Shown here: positions 16,615-26,641 of the stretch, piece by piece | Numbering within the stretch: the first letter of the stretch is position 1 | Layout of the letters: every line of letters begins with the position of its first letter | Assembly: GCF_039535235.1 (NCBI RefSeq) | Contig: NZ_BAAAWU010000001.1 | Span: forward strand, 1,488,001 to 1,552,000 | Length of the DNA stretch: 64,000 nucleotides | Source: Streptomyces roseoviridis | GTDB lineage: Bacteria > Actinomycetota > Actinomycetes > Streptomycetales > Streptomycetaceae | Direction: 5' to 3' | The notes under the pieces: generated by a model | Database searches by the model: none | What the model saw: the letters and a program-made list of their open reading frames with translations, nothing else | What the model was told of the DNA's origin: nothing | Position numbers and translations under genes: made by a program

Positions 16615-17376
16615 TCAGCGGGCGGCCATGCGCAGGGCGCCGTCCATCCGGATGGTCTCCCCGTTGAGGTAGTCGTGCTCGGCGATCATGGTGACGAGAC
16701 GGGCGTACTCCTCGGGGCGGGCGAGCCGCTGCGGGAAGGTGACTCCGGCGGCGAGCCCGGCCCGGATCTCCTCGGAGAACCCGGCCATCATCGGGGTGTC
16801 GACGATACCGGGGGCGACGGTGACCACCCGGATGCCGAACTGGGCGAGGTCGCGGGCGGCGGTGATGGTCATCCCGGCGACGCCGGCCTTGGACGCGGCG
16901 TACGCGATCTGGCCGACCTGGCCCTCGAAGGCGGCGATGGAGGCGGTGTTGACGACCAGCCCGCGCTGCCCGTTCCCGTCGGCCTCCTGCTTCGCGATGA
17001 CCTCGGCGGCGAGCCGCATCACGTTGAAGGTGCCGACCAGGTTGACGTCCAGGACCGTGCGGAACAGGGCCAGGTCGTGCGGCCCCTTGCGGCCGAGGAT
17101 CCGCGCGGAGGGCGCGATCCCGGCACAGTTGACGGCGAGCCGCAGCACGGCCCCGTCCTCCTCGGCGCGGGCGAGCGCGGCCCGTACCTGCTCCTCGTCG
17201 GTGACGTCGGCCGCGATCAGGGTGACGCCGTCGGCGGGGACCTCGGCCCCGGCGACGGCCTTGTCGAGGTCGAGGCCGTAGACGGTGGCCCCCTTCGCGG
17301 CGAGCGCGGCGGCGGTGGCGGCCCCGAGCCCGGAAGCGGCCCCGGTGACGAGCGCGGCGGAACCTGCGATGTCCAT
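16615..17376 (-). CDS. Short-chain dehydrogenase/reductase, 3-hydroxyacyl-CoA dehydrogenase type 2-like
   Basis: 253 residues from ATG 17376, which follows GAGGAG; the frame continues upstream into repeats that are unlikely to be translated. The Rossmann motif TGAASGLG, NNAG-type motif VNCAGIAP, catalytic serine in VNTASIAAFEG and YAASK (Y-x3-K) are all present. The spacing and the sequence GQIAYAASKAGVAGMT resemble the HSD17B10-like branch, which oxidises 3-hydroxyacyl-CoA with NAD. That fits the neighbouring acyl-CoA dehydrogenases and TetR, and it would supply the third step of beta-oxidation. Confidence 0.88.
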   Translation of the reverse strand: MDIAGSAALVTGAASGLGAATAAALAAKGATVYGLDLDKAVAGAEVPADGVTLIAADVTDEEQVRAALARAEEDGAVLRLAVNCAGIAPSARILGRKGPHDLALFRTVLDVNLVGTFNVMRLAAEVIAKQEADGNGQRGLVVNTASIAAFEGQVGQIAYAASKAGVAGMTITAARDLAQFGIRVVTVAPGIVDTPMMAGFSEEIRAGLAAGVTFPQRLARPEEYARLVTMIAEHDYLNGETIRMDGALRMAAR

Positions 17377-17461
17377 GGAACTCCTCGTACGAACCTGCGG
17401 CCCGCCTCCGGGCCGCCTCATGGGTGGACTCCTGCTTCCCTTCCCGGACGCGGGACGCCGG

Positions 17462-17545
17462 GCTCCTGACGCCCGGCTCCCGGCTCCGGGCTCGGGCTCC
17501 CAACTCCTGGCTCCCGGCTCCGGGCTCCGGCATCCGGGCTCCTGG
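17462..17545. repeat. Degenerate GGCTCC(C/G)G repeat tract
   Basis: The gap between the dehydrogenase genes holds alternating GGCTCCCGGCTCCGGGCTC-type units that can fold into many alternative hairpins. It is directly upstream of the short-chain dehydrogenase and is open in several frames by base composition only. Confidence 0.7.
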
Positions 17546-17622
17546 CCGCGGGTGTCCCGCCGCGGCCGGGCGAAGGCCCGGGCCGGGCGGCCGCACACCG
17601 GTCGGGCCCCGGCCGGGCCGCG

Positions 17623-18771
<1,149 letters not shown>

Positions 18772-18812
18772 GGCGACTCCATCACGACGCAGTCGGTGCT
18801 GCGAGAACGAAA

Positions 18813-18840
18813 CGGTACTGCGAAGGGTACCGCAGTACCG
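18813..18840. promoter_or_regulatory. Long palindromic operator between acyl-CoA dehydrogenase and tetR
   Basis: CGGTACTGCG (18813-18822) and CGCAGTACCG (18831-18840) are perfect 10-base arms around AAGGGTAC, midway between the divergent starts. The second TetR is the obvious binder. Confidence 0.75.
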
Positions 18841-18905
18841 GTTAGCGTAGCGCAGAAGAGGGCCCGCGTAACCCCCCGAACGGGTCGACCCGGCATACTG
18901 TTCGG

Positions 18906-19511
18906 GTGATCGAGACCTCCGCCGCCGACGCGCCCCGGCTCACCGGCCGGGGTGCCGCCCGGCGCTCCGAGCTCTTCGAGGAACTGGTGGCGCTCCTGGT
19001 CGACGAGGGCTTCGCCCAGCTGACCCTCGACGACCTCGCCGCCCGGCTGCACTGCTCCAAGCGCACCCTCTACGGCCTCGCGGGCAGCAAGGAGCAGCTC
19101 GTCCGGGCCGCCGTCGTCCACTTCTTCCGGCGCGCCACCGTCCGCGTCGAGTCGGTCCTCGCCGCCGAGACCGACCCGGCCGAGCGGCTGGCCGCCTACC
19201 TGCGGGCCGTCTCGGCCGAACTGGCCCCGGTCTCGCGGGAGTTCTTCGACGACGTGGCGGCCTTCGAACCGGCCGCCGAGGTGTACGAGCGCAACACGCG
19301 CGCCGCTGCCGGCCGCGTCCAGCAGCTGATCGAGGAAGCCGTGACGGCGGGTGTCTTCCGCGAGGTGCACGTCACCTTCGCGGCCGACGTCATCGCCTCC
19401 GTGATGGTCCGCATCCAGCGGCGCCAGGTCGCCGCCGCGACCGGCCTCGCCGACGCGGCCGCGTACGAGCAGCTCGCCGAGCTGCTGCTGCGCGGACTCC
19501 GCAAGGGCTGA
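18906..19511 (+). CDS. TetR family transcriptional regulator
   Basis: A 201-residue TetR protein. The helix-turn-helix is at about residues 38-70 (LTLDDLAARLHCSKRTLYGLAGSKEQLV). The C-terminal half (REFFDDVAAFEPAAEVYERN) is of the TetR_C type common in actinobacteria. Start GTG/ATC context is weak, but the family begins shortly before the first helix. It is divergent from the acyl-CoA dehydrogenase, and the palindrome between them suggests it represses that gene and itself. Confidence 0.88.
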   Translation: MIETSAADAPRLTGRGAARRSELFEELVALLVDEGFAQLTLDDLAARLHCSKRTLYGLAGSKEQLVRAAVVHFFRRATVRVESVLAAETDPAERLAAYLRAVSAELAPVSREFFDDVAAFEPAAEVYERNTRAAAGRVQQLIEEAVTAGVFREVHVTFAADVIASVMVRIQRRQVAAATGLADAAAYEQLAELLLRGLRKG

Positions 19512-19620
19512 GCCCGCCCCGCTCCCCGGGCAGGGCCGGCACCCCGCCCCCGGGTGCGTTCGCACACCTCCCCCGGATGTGCCCGTGCACCGTCGCCGCA
19601 CGCCTCACACCTCACGCCTC

Positions 19621-19669
19621 GCGCCTCGCGCCTCGCGCCTCGCGCCTCGCGCCTCGCGCCTCGCGCCTC
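19621..19669. repeat. Seven perfect GCGCCTC heptamers
   Basis: Seven tandem copies of GCGCCTC, flanked by decayed copies from about 19598 and by CTCGGAGGGT(C/G)ACGC repeats to 19702. It lies in the 329-base gap between convergent tetR and xdhC. Beyond the terminator another pair of ~35-base repeats (GGCGGAGGGCGCCCGC cores) fills 19759-19829. No gene is seen in this gap. Confidence 0.88.
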
Positions 19670-19715
19670 GGAGGGTCACGCTCGTGCCTCGGAGGGTGAC
19701 GCCCGCACGCGAAAA

Positions 19716-19755
19716 GCCCGTCGGGCACTCCGGGAGACCGGAGTGCCCGACGGGC
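19716..19755 (-). terminator. Terminator of the xdhC/permease transcript
   Basis: A perfect 18-bp stem (19716-19733 and 19738-19755) with a four-base loop GAGA, followed on the minus strand by TTTTC. It is placed 86 bases past the xdhC stop codon. Confidence 0.92.
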
Positions 19756-19840
19756 GAGGACGGGCGGAGGGCGCCCGCCCGCCGGGGCCCGTGCCGTGGG
19801 CGGAGGGCGCCCGCAGGCCGGGGCCCGTGCCGGGCGGCCG

Positions 19841-20992
19841 TCAGGCCACCGAGCCGATGCGGCGGCCGGCGGGTGCGTGCGGGCCGTCGTGGTGGATCGG
19901 GGTGTGCGCACCGGTCAGGGAGACGCCGCTGCCGCCGCGGCGGTTGGCGACGATCTCGGCGCCGATGGACAGGGCCGTCTCCTCCGGCGTACGGGCGCCG
20001 AGGTCGAGGCCGATCGGGGAGCGCAGGCGGGCCAGTTCGAGTTCGGTGACGCCGACCTCGCGCAGGCGCTCGTTGCGGTCCTCGTGGGTGCGGCGGGAGC
20101 CCATCGCGCCGATGTAGGCGACGGGCAGCCGCAGTGCGGTCCGGAGCAGGGGCACGTCGAACTTGGCGTCGTGGGTGAGGACGCAGAGCACGGTGCGGCC
20201 GTCGACCTCGCCCGCGGCGGCCTGGGACTCCAGGTAGCGGTGGGGCCACTCGACGACGATCTCGTCGGCGTCGGGGAAGCGCGGCTTCGTCGCGAAGACG
20301 GGCCGGGCGTCGCAGACGGTGACGCGGTAGCCGAGGAACTTGCCGACCCGGACCAGCGCGGACGCGAAGTCGATCGCGCCGAAGACGATCATGCGGGGGG
20401 CGGGGACCGAGGACTCCACGAGGAGGGTGAGCGGCTGTCCGCAGCGGCTGCCGTCCTCGCCGATCTCGACGGTGCCGGTGCGGCCCGCGTCCAGCATCGC
20501 GCGGGCCTCGCCGGCCGCGGTGCGGTCCAGCTCGGGGTGGCCGCCGAGCCCGCCCTCGTACGAGCCGTCGGGGCGGACCAGGAGCGCCCGGCCCATCAGC
20601 TCCTCGGGGCCGGACACGATGCGGGCCAGGGCCGCCGCCTCCTTCGAGACGGCGGCGGCCAGCGCGGCGGGGTAGACCCCGCCGCGGACCGGGGTGACCA
20701 GGATGTCGATGACGCCGCCGCAGGTCAGACCGACCGCGAAGGCGTCCTCGTCGCTGTAGCCGAAGCGCTCGACGACCGTGCGGCCGTCTTCGATGGCCTG
20801 TTGGCACAGCTCGTAGACGGCGCCCTCCACACATCCGCCGGAGACGGATCCGATCGCCGTGCCGTCGCTGTCGACGGCGAGCGCGGCTCCCGGCTGCCGG
20901 GGCGCGCTCCCGCCGACGGCCACCACGGTGGCGACGGCGAAGTCACGTCCCTGCTCGACCCACCGGTGCAGCTCCTCGGCGATGTCCAGCAT
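19841..20992 (-). CDS. xdhC: XdhC/CoxI family molybdoenzyme maturation factor
   Basis: 383 residues. The N-terminal XdhC/CoxI domain has FAVATVVAVGGSAPRQPGA and SVSGGCVEGAVYE; the C-terminal Rossmann domain has MIVFGAIDFASALVRVGKFLGYRV, VCDARPVFATKPRFPDADE and YIGAMGSRRTHEDR. XdhC binds molybdenum cofactor, helps sulfurate it and inserts it into xanthine dehydrogenase. Here it follows the permease by 42 bases and closes the locus on the minus strand, so it serves the xanthine dehydrogenase encoded upstream. Confidence 0.92.
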   Translation of the reverse strand: MLDIAEELHRWVEQGRDFAVATVVAVGGSAPRQPGAALAVDSDGTAIGSVSGGCVEGAVYELCQQAIEDGRTVVERFGYSDEDAFAVGLTCGGVIDILVTPVRGGVYPAALAAAVSKEAAALARIVSGPEELMGRALLVRPDGSYEGGLGGHPELDRTAAGEARAMLDAGRTGTVEIGEDGSRCGQPLTLLVESSVPAPRMIVFGAIDFASALVRVGKFLGYRVTVCDARPVFATKPRFPDADEIVVEWPHRYLESQAAAGEVDGRTVLCVLTHDAKFDVPLLRTALRLPVAYIGAMGSRRTHEDRNERLREVGVTELELARLRSPIGLDLGARTPEETALSIGAEIVANRRGGSGVSLTGAHTPIHHDGPHAPAGRRIGSVA

Positions 20993-21034
20993 CTCGAACT
21001 CCTCGTGATGTGTGGAGAGGCGGCGTCAGGTGCG

Positions 21035-22501
21035 TCAGCCGACGCCCAGCCAGCTCTCGATCGGATGGATCGCGAAGTAGACGACGAAGACGGCCGTCAG
21101 GGCCCACATGAAGGCTCCGACCTCCCTCGCCTTGCCCTGCGCGGTCTTGATGACCGCGTAGGAGATGACGCCGGCCGCGACACCGGTGGTGATGGTGTAC
21201 GTGAAGGGCATCAGGACCACGGTGAGGAACACCGGGATCGCCACGGAGCGGTCGCTCCAGTCGACGTGCTTGGCGTTCTGCATCATCATCGAGCCGATGA
21301 CGACCAGGGCCGCGGCGGCGACCTCCTGCGGCACGATCGCGGTGAGCGGCGTGAAGAAGAGGCACAGGGCGAAGAAGCCGCCGGTGACCACGGAGGCCAG
21401 ACCCGTACGGGCGCCCTCGCCGACGCCCGTGGCGGACTCGACGAAGACGGTCTGGCCGGAGGCACCGCCCGCGCCGCCGATGACGCCGCCGGCGCCGTCG
21501 ATGAACAGGGCCTTGGACAGGCCCGGCATGCGGCCCTTGTCGTCGGCGAGCTTCGCCTCGGTGCCGACGCCCAGGATGGTGGCCATGGCGTCGAAGAAGC
21601 CGGCCAGCACCAGGGTGAAGACGATCATGGTGATCGTGATGTAGCCGACGTCGCCCCAGCCGCTGAAGGACACGTCGCCGAGGAGCGAGAAGTCCGGTGC
21701 GGAGACCGCGCTGCCGTCGAGCTCCGGCGCGCCGGAGAACCAGGCCTTGCCCGGGATGTCGGCGACCGCGTTGAGGACGACCGCGACGATCGTGCCGGCG
21801 ACGATGCCGATGAGGATGGCGCCGGGGATGTTGCGGGCCTGCAGGGCGAAGATCAGCAGCAGGGTGACGGCGAAGATCAGGACCGGCCAGCCCTGGAGTT
21901 CGCCGGCCGGGCCGAGCGACACGGGGCCGCCGCCGGGGGCGGGGTTCTCGTGCACGAAGCCGGCCTTCACGAAGCCGATGATCGCGATGAACAGACCGAT
22001 GCCGATGGTGATGGCGTGCTTGAGCGCGAGCGGTATCGCGTTCATGATCATCTCACGGAGGCCGGTGACCACCAGGAGGCAGATCACGGCACCGTAGGCC
22101 ACCGACATGCCCATGGCCTGCGGCCAGGTCATGACGGGGACGACCTGCGAGGCCATCACGCCGGAGACGCTGAGACCGGCCGCGAGGGCCAGCGGGACCT
22201 TGCCCCAGAAACCCATCAGGAGGGTCGTGGCGGCCGCGCACAGCGCCGTGGCGGTGATCAGCGCGGGCTGGCCGAGGACGTTGCCGTCCACATCCTTGCC
22301 GGAGAGGATCAGGGGGTTGAGCAGGAGAATGTACGCCATCGCCATGAAGGTGGTGACGCCGCCGCGGATCTCCGTCGCGACGGTGGATCCTCTCTCCGAG
22401 ATGTGAAAGTACCGGTCGAGCCAAGACCTGCCGGCGGGGTTGCGCGAGCCGTTGCCCGCGTCCTCGACCGTGGTCTTGGGCTCCACTGACGACTGGGTCA
22501 T
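21035..22501 (-). CDS. NCS2 family purine permease (AzgA type)
   Basis: 488 residues from ATG 22501; GGGAG sits about ten bases upstream. It is highly hydrophobic with 12-14 membrane helices. The N-terminal LDRYFHISERGSTVATEIRGG, TTFMAMAYIL, and the motifs SGVMASQVVPVMTWPQAMGM, GLFIAIIGFVKAGFV and MATILGVGTEAKL are characteristic of the AzgA-like branch of NCS2 that imports hypoxanthine, adenine or guanine with protons. Its position between the xanthine dehydrogenase subunits and xdhC ties it to purine scavenging. A 242-base gap upstream with repeats suggests it may have its own promoter. Confidence 0.93.
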   Translation of the reverse strand: MTQSSVEPKTTVEDAGNGSRNPAGRSWLDRYFHISERGSTVATEIRGGVTTFMAMAYILLLNPLILSGKDVDGNVLGQPALITATALCAAATTLLMGFWGKVPLALAAGLSVSGVMASQVVPVMTWPQAMGMSVAYGAVICLLVVTGLREMIMNAIPLALKHAITIGIGLFIAIIGFVKAGFVHENPAPGGGPVSLGPAGELQGWPVLIFAVTLLLIFALQARNIPGAILIGIVAGTIVAVVLNAVADIPGKAWFSGAPELDGSAVSAPDFSLLGDVSFSGWGDVGYITITMIVFTLVLAGFFDAMATILGVGTEAKLADDKGRMPGLSKALFIDGAGGVIGGAGGASGQTVFVESATGVGEGARTGLASVVTGGFFALCLFFTPLTAIVPQEVAAAALVVIGSMMMQNAKHVDWSDRSVAIPVFLTVVLMPFTYTITTGVAAGVISYAVIKTAQGKAREVGAFMWALTAVFVVYFAIHPIESWLGVG

Positions 22502-22617
22502 GGGGCCTACTCCCAAGGTTCAAAGGGGCACCCGCAGAAAGCGTTGGGGATTGCGGGATTTGGGATATCAAGTTGGCTGCACGACCCGGGGGACGGCCCG
22601 AGACGAACGGGTGAATC

Positions 22618-22641
22618 GGTACTGCGTTACTGCGGTACTGC
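22618..22641. repeat. Period-8 GGTACTGC repeats upstream of the permease
   Basis: Three tandem eight-base units (GGTACTGC, GTTACTGC, GGTACTGC) lie 117 bases before the permease start. The ten-mer CGGTACTGCG occurs here twice and is identical to each arm of the operator at 18813-18840. It may be a regulatory site or a slippage product. Confidence 0.6.
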
Positions 22642-22743
22642 GTGGTGCGGCTCTGTGTGGTGGTGGGATACCGCGGTGTCTCCGGACGGTGCGGGCGGGG
22701 GAAGTGTGACGTTCCGGGGAGGCACGCACCGTCCGGAGAGGTC

Positions 22744-25143
22744 CTACAGGGTGCCGGTGAGCGCCTCGGGGCGGACCGGCGTCTTGTTGAGTTCCAGCCC
22801 GGTCGCGTTCCGGATCGCCGCGAGGACGGCCGGGGTCGACGACAGGGTCGGGGCCTCACCGATGCCCCGCACGCCGTACGGCGCGTTGGGGTCGGCCATC
22901 TCGATGTAGTCGACCGGGATGGTCGGCGTGTCGAGGATGGTCGGGATCAGGTAGTCCGTGAAGGAGGGGTTCTTCACCTTCGCGGTCTTCGGGTCGACGA
23001 TGATCTCCTCCATCACCGCCACGCCCAGGCCCTGGGTGGTGCCACCCTGGATCTGGCCGATGACGGACAGGGGGTTGACCGCCTTGCCGACGTCCTGGGC
23101 GCAGGCCAGTTCGATCACCTTGACGAGACCGAGCTCGGTGTCGACCTCCACCACCGCGCGGTGCGCGGCGAAGGCGTACTGGACGTGGCCGTTGCCCTGG
23201 CCGGTGACGCGGTCGAAGGCCTGCGTGGGGCGGTGCCGCCACTCCTCCTCGACCTCCACGGCCTCGTCGCCGAGGACGTCCACGAGGGTCGCGAGGACCT
23301 CGCCGCCGTCGGTGACGACCTTGCCGCCCTCCAGGAGCAGTTCGGCCGTGGCCCACGCCGGGTGGTACGAGCCGAACTTGCGCCGTCCGATCTCCAGCAC
23401 CTTCTCGCGGACGAGTGCGCAGGAGTTCTTGATGGCGCCGCCGGTCATGTACGTCTGGCGGCCCGCGGAGGTCGAACCGGCCGAGCCCACCTGCGTGTCG
23501 GCGGGGTGGATGGTGACCTGCTGGACACCGAGCTCGGTGCGGGCGATCTGCGCGTGGATGGTGACGCCGCCCTGGCCGACCTCCGCCGCGGCGGTGTGGA
23601 CGGTGGCCACGGCCTCGCCGTTGATGACCTCCATGCGGATGCGGGCGGTGGAGTAGTCGTCGAAGCCCTCGGAGAAGCCGACGTTCTTGATGCCGACCGC
23701 GTAGCCGACACCGCGCACCACGCCCTCGCCGTGCGTGGTGTTGGACAGGCCGCCCGGCAGCGCGCGGACGTCCGCGCCCTCGCCGGCGGACTCCCACTGG
23801 CGCTCCGGCGGCAGCGGGCGGGCCTTGACCCGGCGCAGCAGCTCGGCGACCGGGGCCGGCGAGTCCACGACCTGGCCGGTGGGCATGATCGTGCCCTGCT
23901 CCATGGCGTTGAGCTGGCGGAACTCCACCGGGTCCATGCCCAGCTTCGCCGCGAGCTTGTCCATCTGGGCCTCGTAGGCGAAGCAGGCCTGGACCGCGCC
24001 GAAGCCGCGCATGGCGCCGCAGGGCGGGTTGTTGGTGTAGAGGCCGATCGCCTCGATCTCCACGTCGTCGATGACGTACGGGCCGACCGAGAGCGACGAG
24101 GCGTTGCCGACGACGGAGACCGTCGAGGAGGCGTAGGCGCCGCCGTCCAGGACGATCTTGCACTTCATGTGCGTGATCTTGCCGTCCCTGGTGGCGCCGT
24201 GCTCGTAGTAGAGCTTCGCCGGGTGCCGGTGGACGTGCCCGAAGAAGGACTCGTACCGGTTGTAGACCATCTTGACCGGCTTGCCGGTGCGCAGCGCGAG
24301 CAGCGAGGCGAGGATCTGCATGGAGATGTCCTCGCGGCCGCCGAAGGCGCCACCGATGCCGGCCATGGTCATGCGGACCTTGTCCTGGGGCAGGCCGAGG
24401 CAGGGCGCGATCTGCTCGCGGTCCGCGTGCAGCCACTGGGTGGCGACGTACAGGTCGATGCCGCCGTCCTCGGCCGGCACCGCGAGGCCGGACTCGGGGC
24501 CGAGGAAGGCCTGGTCCTGCATGCCGAAGGTGTACTCGCCCTTGACGATCACGTCGGCGCGCTTGGCGGCCTCGTCCGCGTTGCCGCGGATGATCGGCTG
24601 GCGGTGCACGATGTTCGGGTGCGGGACGTACGCGGCGTGGTGGTCGTCGCGGTTCTCGTGGACCAGGATCGCGTCGGGGGCGGTGGCCGAGGCCTCGTCC
24701 GTGATGACCGGGAGCTCCCGGTACTCGACCTTGATCTTGGCGGCGGCGCGGCGCGCGGTCTCCGGGTGGTCGGCGGCCACGAGGGCCACCGGCTCGCCGT
24801 GGTGACGGACCTTGCCGTAGGCGAGCACCGGGGTGTCGCGGAACTCCAGGCCGTAGTTCTTGGCGGCCGGCAGGTCCTCGTGCGTCAGGACGGCGTAGAC
24901 GCCGTCCATCGTGAGGGCCTCGGAGGTGTCGATGGAGACGATCTCGGCGTGTGCGACGGTGGACCGCAGGACCTGGCCCCACAGCATGTCCTCGTGCCAC
25001 ATGTCCGAGGAGTAGGCGAACTCGCCGGTGACCTTGAGGGTGCCGTCCGGGCGCAGGGTGGACTCGCCGACGCCGCCCTTGGTGTGGTTCTGGGTGACGT
25101 TGGTCGGCGTGCCGGCCGGTACGGTACGTGTGTTCTGAGCCAT
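22744..25143 (-). CDS. Xanthine dehydrogenase, molybdopterin-binding subunit
   Basis: 799 residues beginning MAQNTRTVPAG. It has the two-domain CoxL/PucD layout: an N-terminal alpha/beta hammerhead with FAYSSDMWHEDMLWGQVLRS and HHGEPVALVAADH, then the Mo-cofactor region with MTMAGIGGAFGGREDISMQ, GAMRGFGAVQACFAYE (the arginine near the cofactor), AAAEVGQGGVTIHAQIART and GIGEAPTLSSTPAVLAAI. This is the large catalytic subunit that hydroxylates hypoxanthine or xanthine. The gene starts two bases after the iron-sulfur subunit stop and relies on XdhC for cofactor loading. Confidence 0.94.
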   Translation of the reverse strand: MAQNTRTVPAGTPTNVTQNHTKGGVGESTLRPDGTLKVTGEFAYSSDMWHEDMLWGQVLRSTVAHAEIVSIDTSEALTMDGVYAVLTHEDLPAAKNYGLEFRDTPVLAYGKVRHHGEPVALVAADHPETARRAAAKIKVEYRELPVITDEASATAPDAILVHENRDDHHAAYVPHPNIVHRQPIIRGNADEAAKRADVIVKGEYTFGMQDQAFLGPESGLAVPAEDGGIDLYVATQWLHADREQIAPCLGLPQDKVRMTMAGIGGAFGGREDISMQILASLLALRTGKPVKMVYNRYESFFGHVHRHPAKLYYEHGATRDGKITHMKCKIVLDGGAYASSTVSVVGNASSLSVGPYVIDDVEIEAIGLYTNNPPCGAMRGFGAVQACFAYEAQMDKLAAKLGMDPVEFRQLNAMEQGTIMPTGQVVDSPAPVAELLRRVKARPLPPERQWESAGEGADVRALPGGLSNTTHGEGVVRGVGYAVGIKNVGFSEGFDDYSTARIRMEVINGEAVATVHTAAAEVGQGGVTIHAQIARTELGVQQVTIHPADTQVGSAGSTSAGRQTYMTGGAIKNSCALVREKVLEIGRRKFGSYHPAWATAELLLEGGKVVTDGGEVLATLVDVLGDEAVEVEEEWRHRPTQAFDRVTGQGNGHVQYAFAAHRAVVEVDTELGLVKVIELACAQDVGKAVNPLSVIGQIQGGTTQGLGVAVMEEIIVDPKTAKVKNPSFTDYLIPTILDTPTIPVDYIEMADPNAPYGVRGIGEAPTLSSTPAVLAAIRNATGLELNKTPVRPEALTGTL

Positions 25144-25145
25144 CG

Positions 25146-25748
25146 TCAGACCGCCTCTCCCTGGCGCTCCTGGCGAGCGGCCGCGAGGCGGACCGCGTCG
25201 AGGATCTTCTCGTAACCGGTGCAGCGGCAGAGGTTGCCGGAGAGCGCCTCGCGGATGTCCGCGTCCGACGGGGACGGGTTGCGCTCCAGCATCTCGTCGG
25301 CCGCGACCAGCAGACCGGGCGTGCAGAAGCCGCACTGGACGGCGCCCGCGTCGATGAACGCCTGCTGGATCGGGGACAGTTCGACGCCCTCGCCGGTCTG
25401 CGAGTCCTGGCCGGGCTTGGCCTCCCACCGCTTGGCCTCGTCGAGCGAGGTGCCGCAGGCGCCGGAGGCGCAGCCGCCGTGGCCGTGCTCCTCGCGCTGC
25501 TTGGCGTACTCCGCAAGGCCCTCGACGGTGACGACCTCGCGGCCCTCGACCTGGCCGGCGGCGACCAGGCACGAGCAGACCGGCACCCCGTCGAGGCGGA
25601 CCGTGCAGGAACCGCACTCGCCCTGCTCGCAGGCGTTCTTGGAGCCGGGCAGACCCAGGCGCTCACGCAGAACGTAGAGGAGCGACTCGCCCTCCCAGAC
25701 GTCGTCGGCTTCCTGCGGACGACCGTTGACCGTGAAATTCACGCGCAT
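25146..25748 (-). CDS. Xanthine dehydrogenase, 2Fe-2S subunit
   Basis: 200 residues, about 40 longer than the usual CoxS-type subunit. The plant-ferredoxin cluster ligands are CEQGECGSC plus the cysteine in PVCSC; the second cluster is held by CGFC and CRC in QCGFCTPG and GNLCRCTGYEKI. Between the two domains is an extra His/Gly/Cys segment (EEHGHGGCASGACGTS, about residues 88-103) with two cysteines; I do not know its role. It carries electrons from the molybdenum centre to FAD. The gene is packed two bases from each neighbour. Confidence 0.94.
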   Translation of the reverse strand: MRVNFTVNGRPQEADDVWEGESLLYVLRERLGLPGSKNACEQGECGSCTVRLDGVPVCSCLVAAGQVEGREVVTVEGLAEYAKQREEHGHGGCASGACGTSLDEAKRWEAKPGQDSQTGEGVELSPIQQAFIDAGAVQCGFCTPGLLVAADEMLERNPSPSDADIREALSGNLCRCTGYEKILDAVRLAAARQERQGEAV

Positions 25749-25750
25749 GG

Positions 25751-26641
25751 TTATGCAGCTCCTTCAAGGGTGCGGCCGGTGCCGCGGTACTGCTCCCAGG
25801 TCCAGCCCAGCGTGCGGCGGGCCATGATGCCCACCGCGTGCCGGCGGTACTTGGCGGTGCCTCGGACGTCGTCGATCGGGTTGCAGGCGCCGGAGGCGAG
25901 TTCCGCGAACTGCTTGGCGATCGAGGGAGTGATGATCTTGCCGCTCTCCCAGAAGCCGCCCTCTTCGAGAGCCGCGTTCAGGAACTCCTCGGCGGCCGTC
26001 GCCCGCACCGGCGTCGGCGCGGCGGAGCCGATGCCGGTGCGCACCGTCCGGGTCTCCGGGTGCAGCGCGATGCCGAAGGCGCACACGGCGATCACCATCG
26101 CGTTGCGGGTGCCGACCTTGGAGTACTGCTGGGGGCCGTCCGCCTTCTTGATGTGGACGGTCTTGATGAGCTCGTCGGGCTCCAGCGCGTTGCGCTTCAC
26201 GCCCGTGTAGAACTCGTCGATGGGGATGAACCGGCTGCCGCGCACCGACTCGACCTCGACCTCGGCGCCCGCCGCGAGGAGCGCGGGGTGGGCGTCGCCG
26301 GCCGGGGAGGCGGTGCCCAGGTTGCCGCCGACGCCGCCGCGGTTGCGGATCTGCGGGGAGGCGACCGTGTGCGAGGCGAGCGCCAGACCCGGGAGCTCGG
26401 CCCGCAGGTTCTCCATGATCTGGGTGTACGGGACGGAGGCGCCGAGGCGGACGTTCTCCTCGCCGACCTCCCACTCGCGCAGCAGCTCGATCCGGTTGAG
26501 GTCCAGGAGGTACTCGGGACGCCGGTGGTCGAAGTTGATCTCGACCATGATGTCCGTACCGCCTGCGATGGGCACGGCCGTGGGGTGCTCTGCCTTGGCG
26601 GCGAGCGCCTCCTCCCAGCTGGCGGGGCGAAGGAAGTCCAT
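25751..26641 (-). CDS. Xanthine dehydrogenase, FAD-binding subunit
   Basis: 296 residues of the CoxM/PucC type. FAD contacts are AVPIAGGTDIMVEINF near the N-terminus and RNRGGVGGNLGTASPAGDAHPALLA around residue 100. The C-terminal CO-dehydrogenase flavoprotein domain follows (FYTGVKRNALEPDELI onward). It is first in the xdh operon (FAD-FeS-Mo order) and divergent from pucR. AGAGAG precedes ATG. Confidence 0.94.
   Translation of the reverse strand: MDFLRPASWEEALAAKAEHPTAVPIAGGTDIMVEINFDHRRPEYLLDLNRIELLREWEVGEENVRLGASVPYTQIMENLRAELPGLALASHTVASPQIRNRGGVGGNLGTASPAGDAHPALLAAGAEVEVESVRGSRFIPIDEFYTGVKRNALEPDELIKTVHIKKADGPQQYSKVGTRNAMVIAVCAFGIALHPETRTVRTGIGSAAPTPVRATAAEEFLNAALEEGGFWESGKIITPSIAKQFAELASGACNPIDDVRGTAKYRRHAVGIMARRTLGWTWEQYRGTGRTLEGAA

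Noticed and set aside
19621-19669. GCGCCTC heptamers as a replication origin iteron array
   Set aside because: No initiator gene, AT-rich element or DnaA boxes are present; it looks like simple slippage in an intergenic gap.
19796-22489. An 897-codon plus-strand frame opposite xdhC and the permease
   Set aside because: It is the complement of two recognised genes and crosses a gene boundary; a composition effect.
22642-25215. An 857-codon plus-strand frame opposite the molybdopterin subunit
   Set aside because: Antisense to a clear xanthine dehydrogenase gene and without any recognisable motif.
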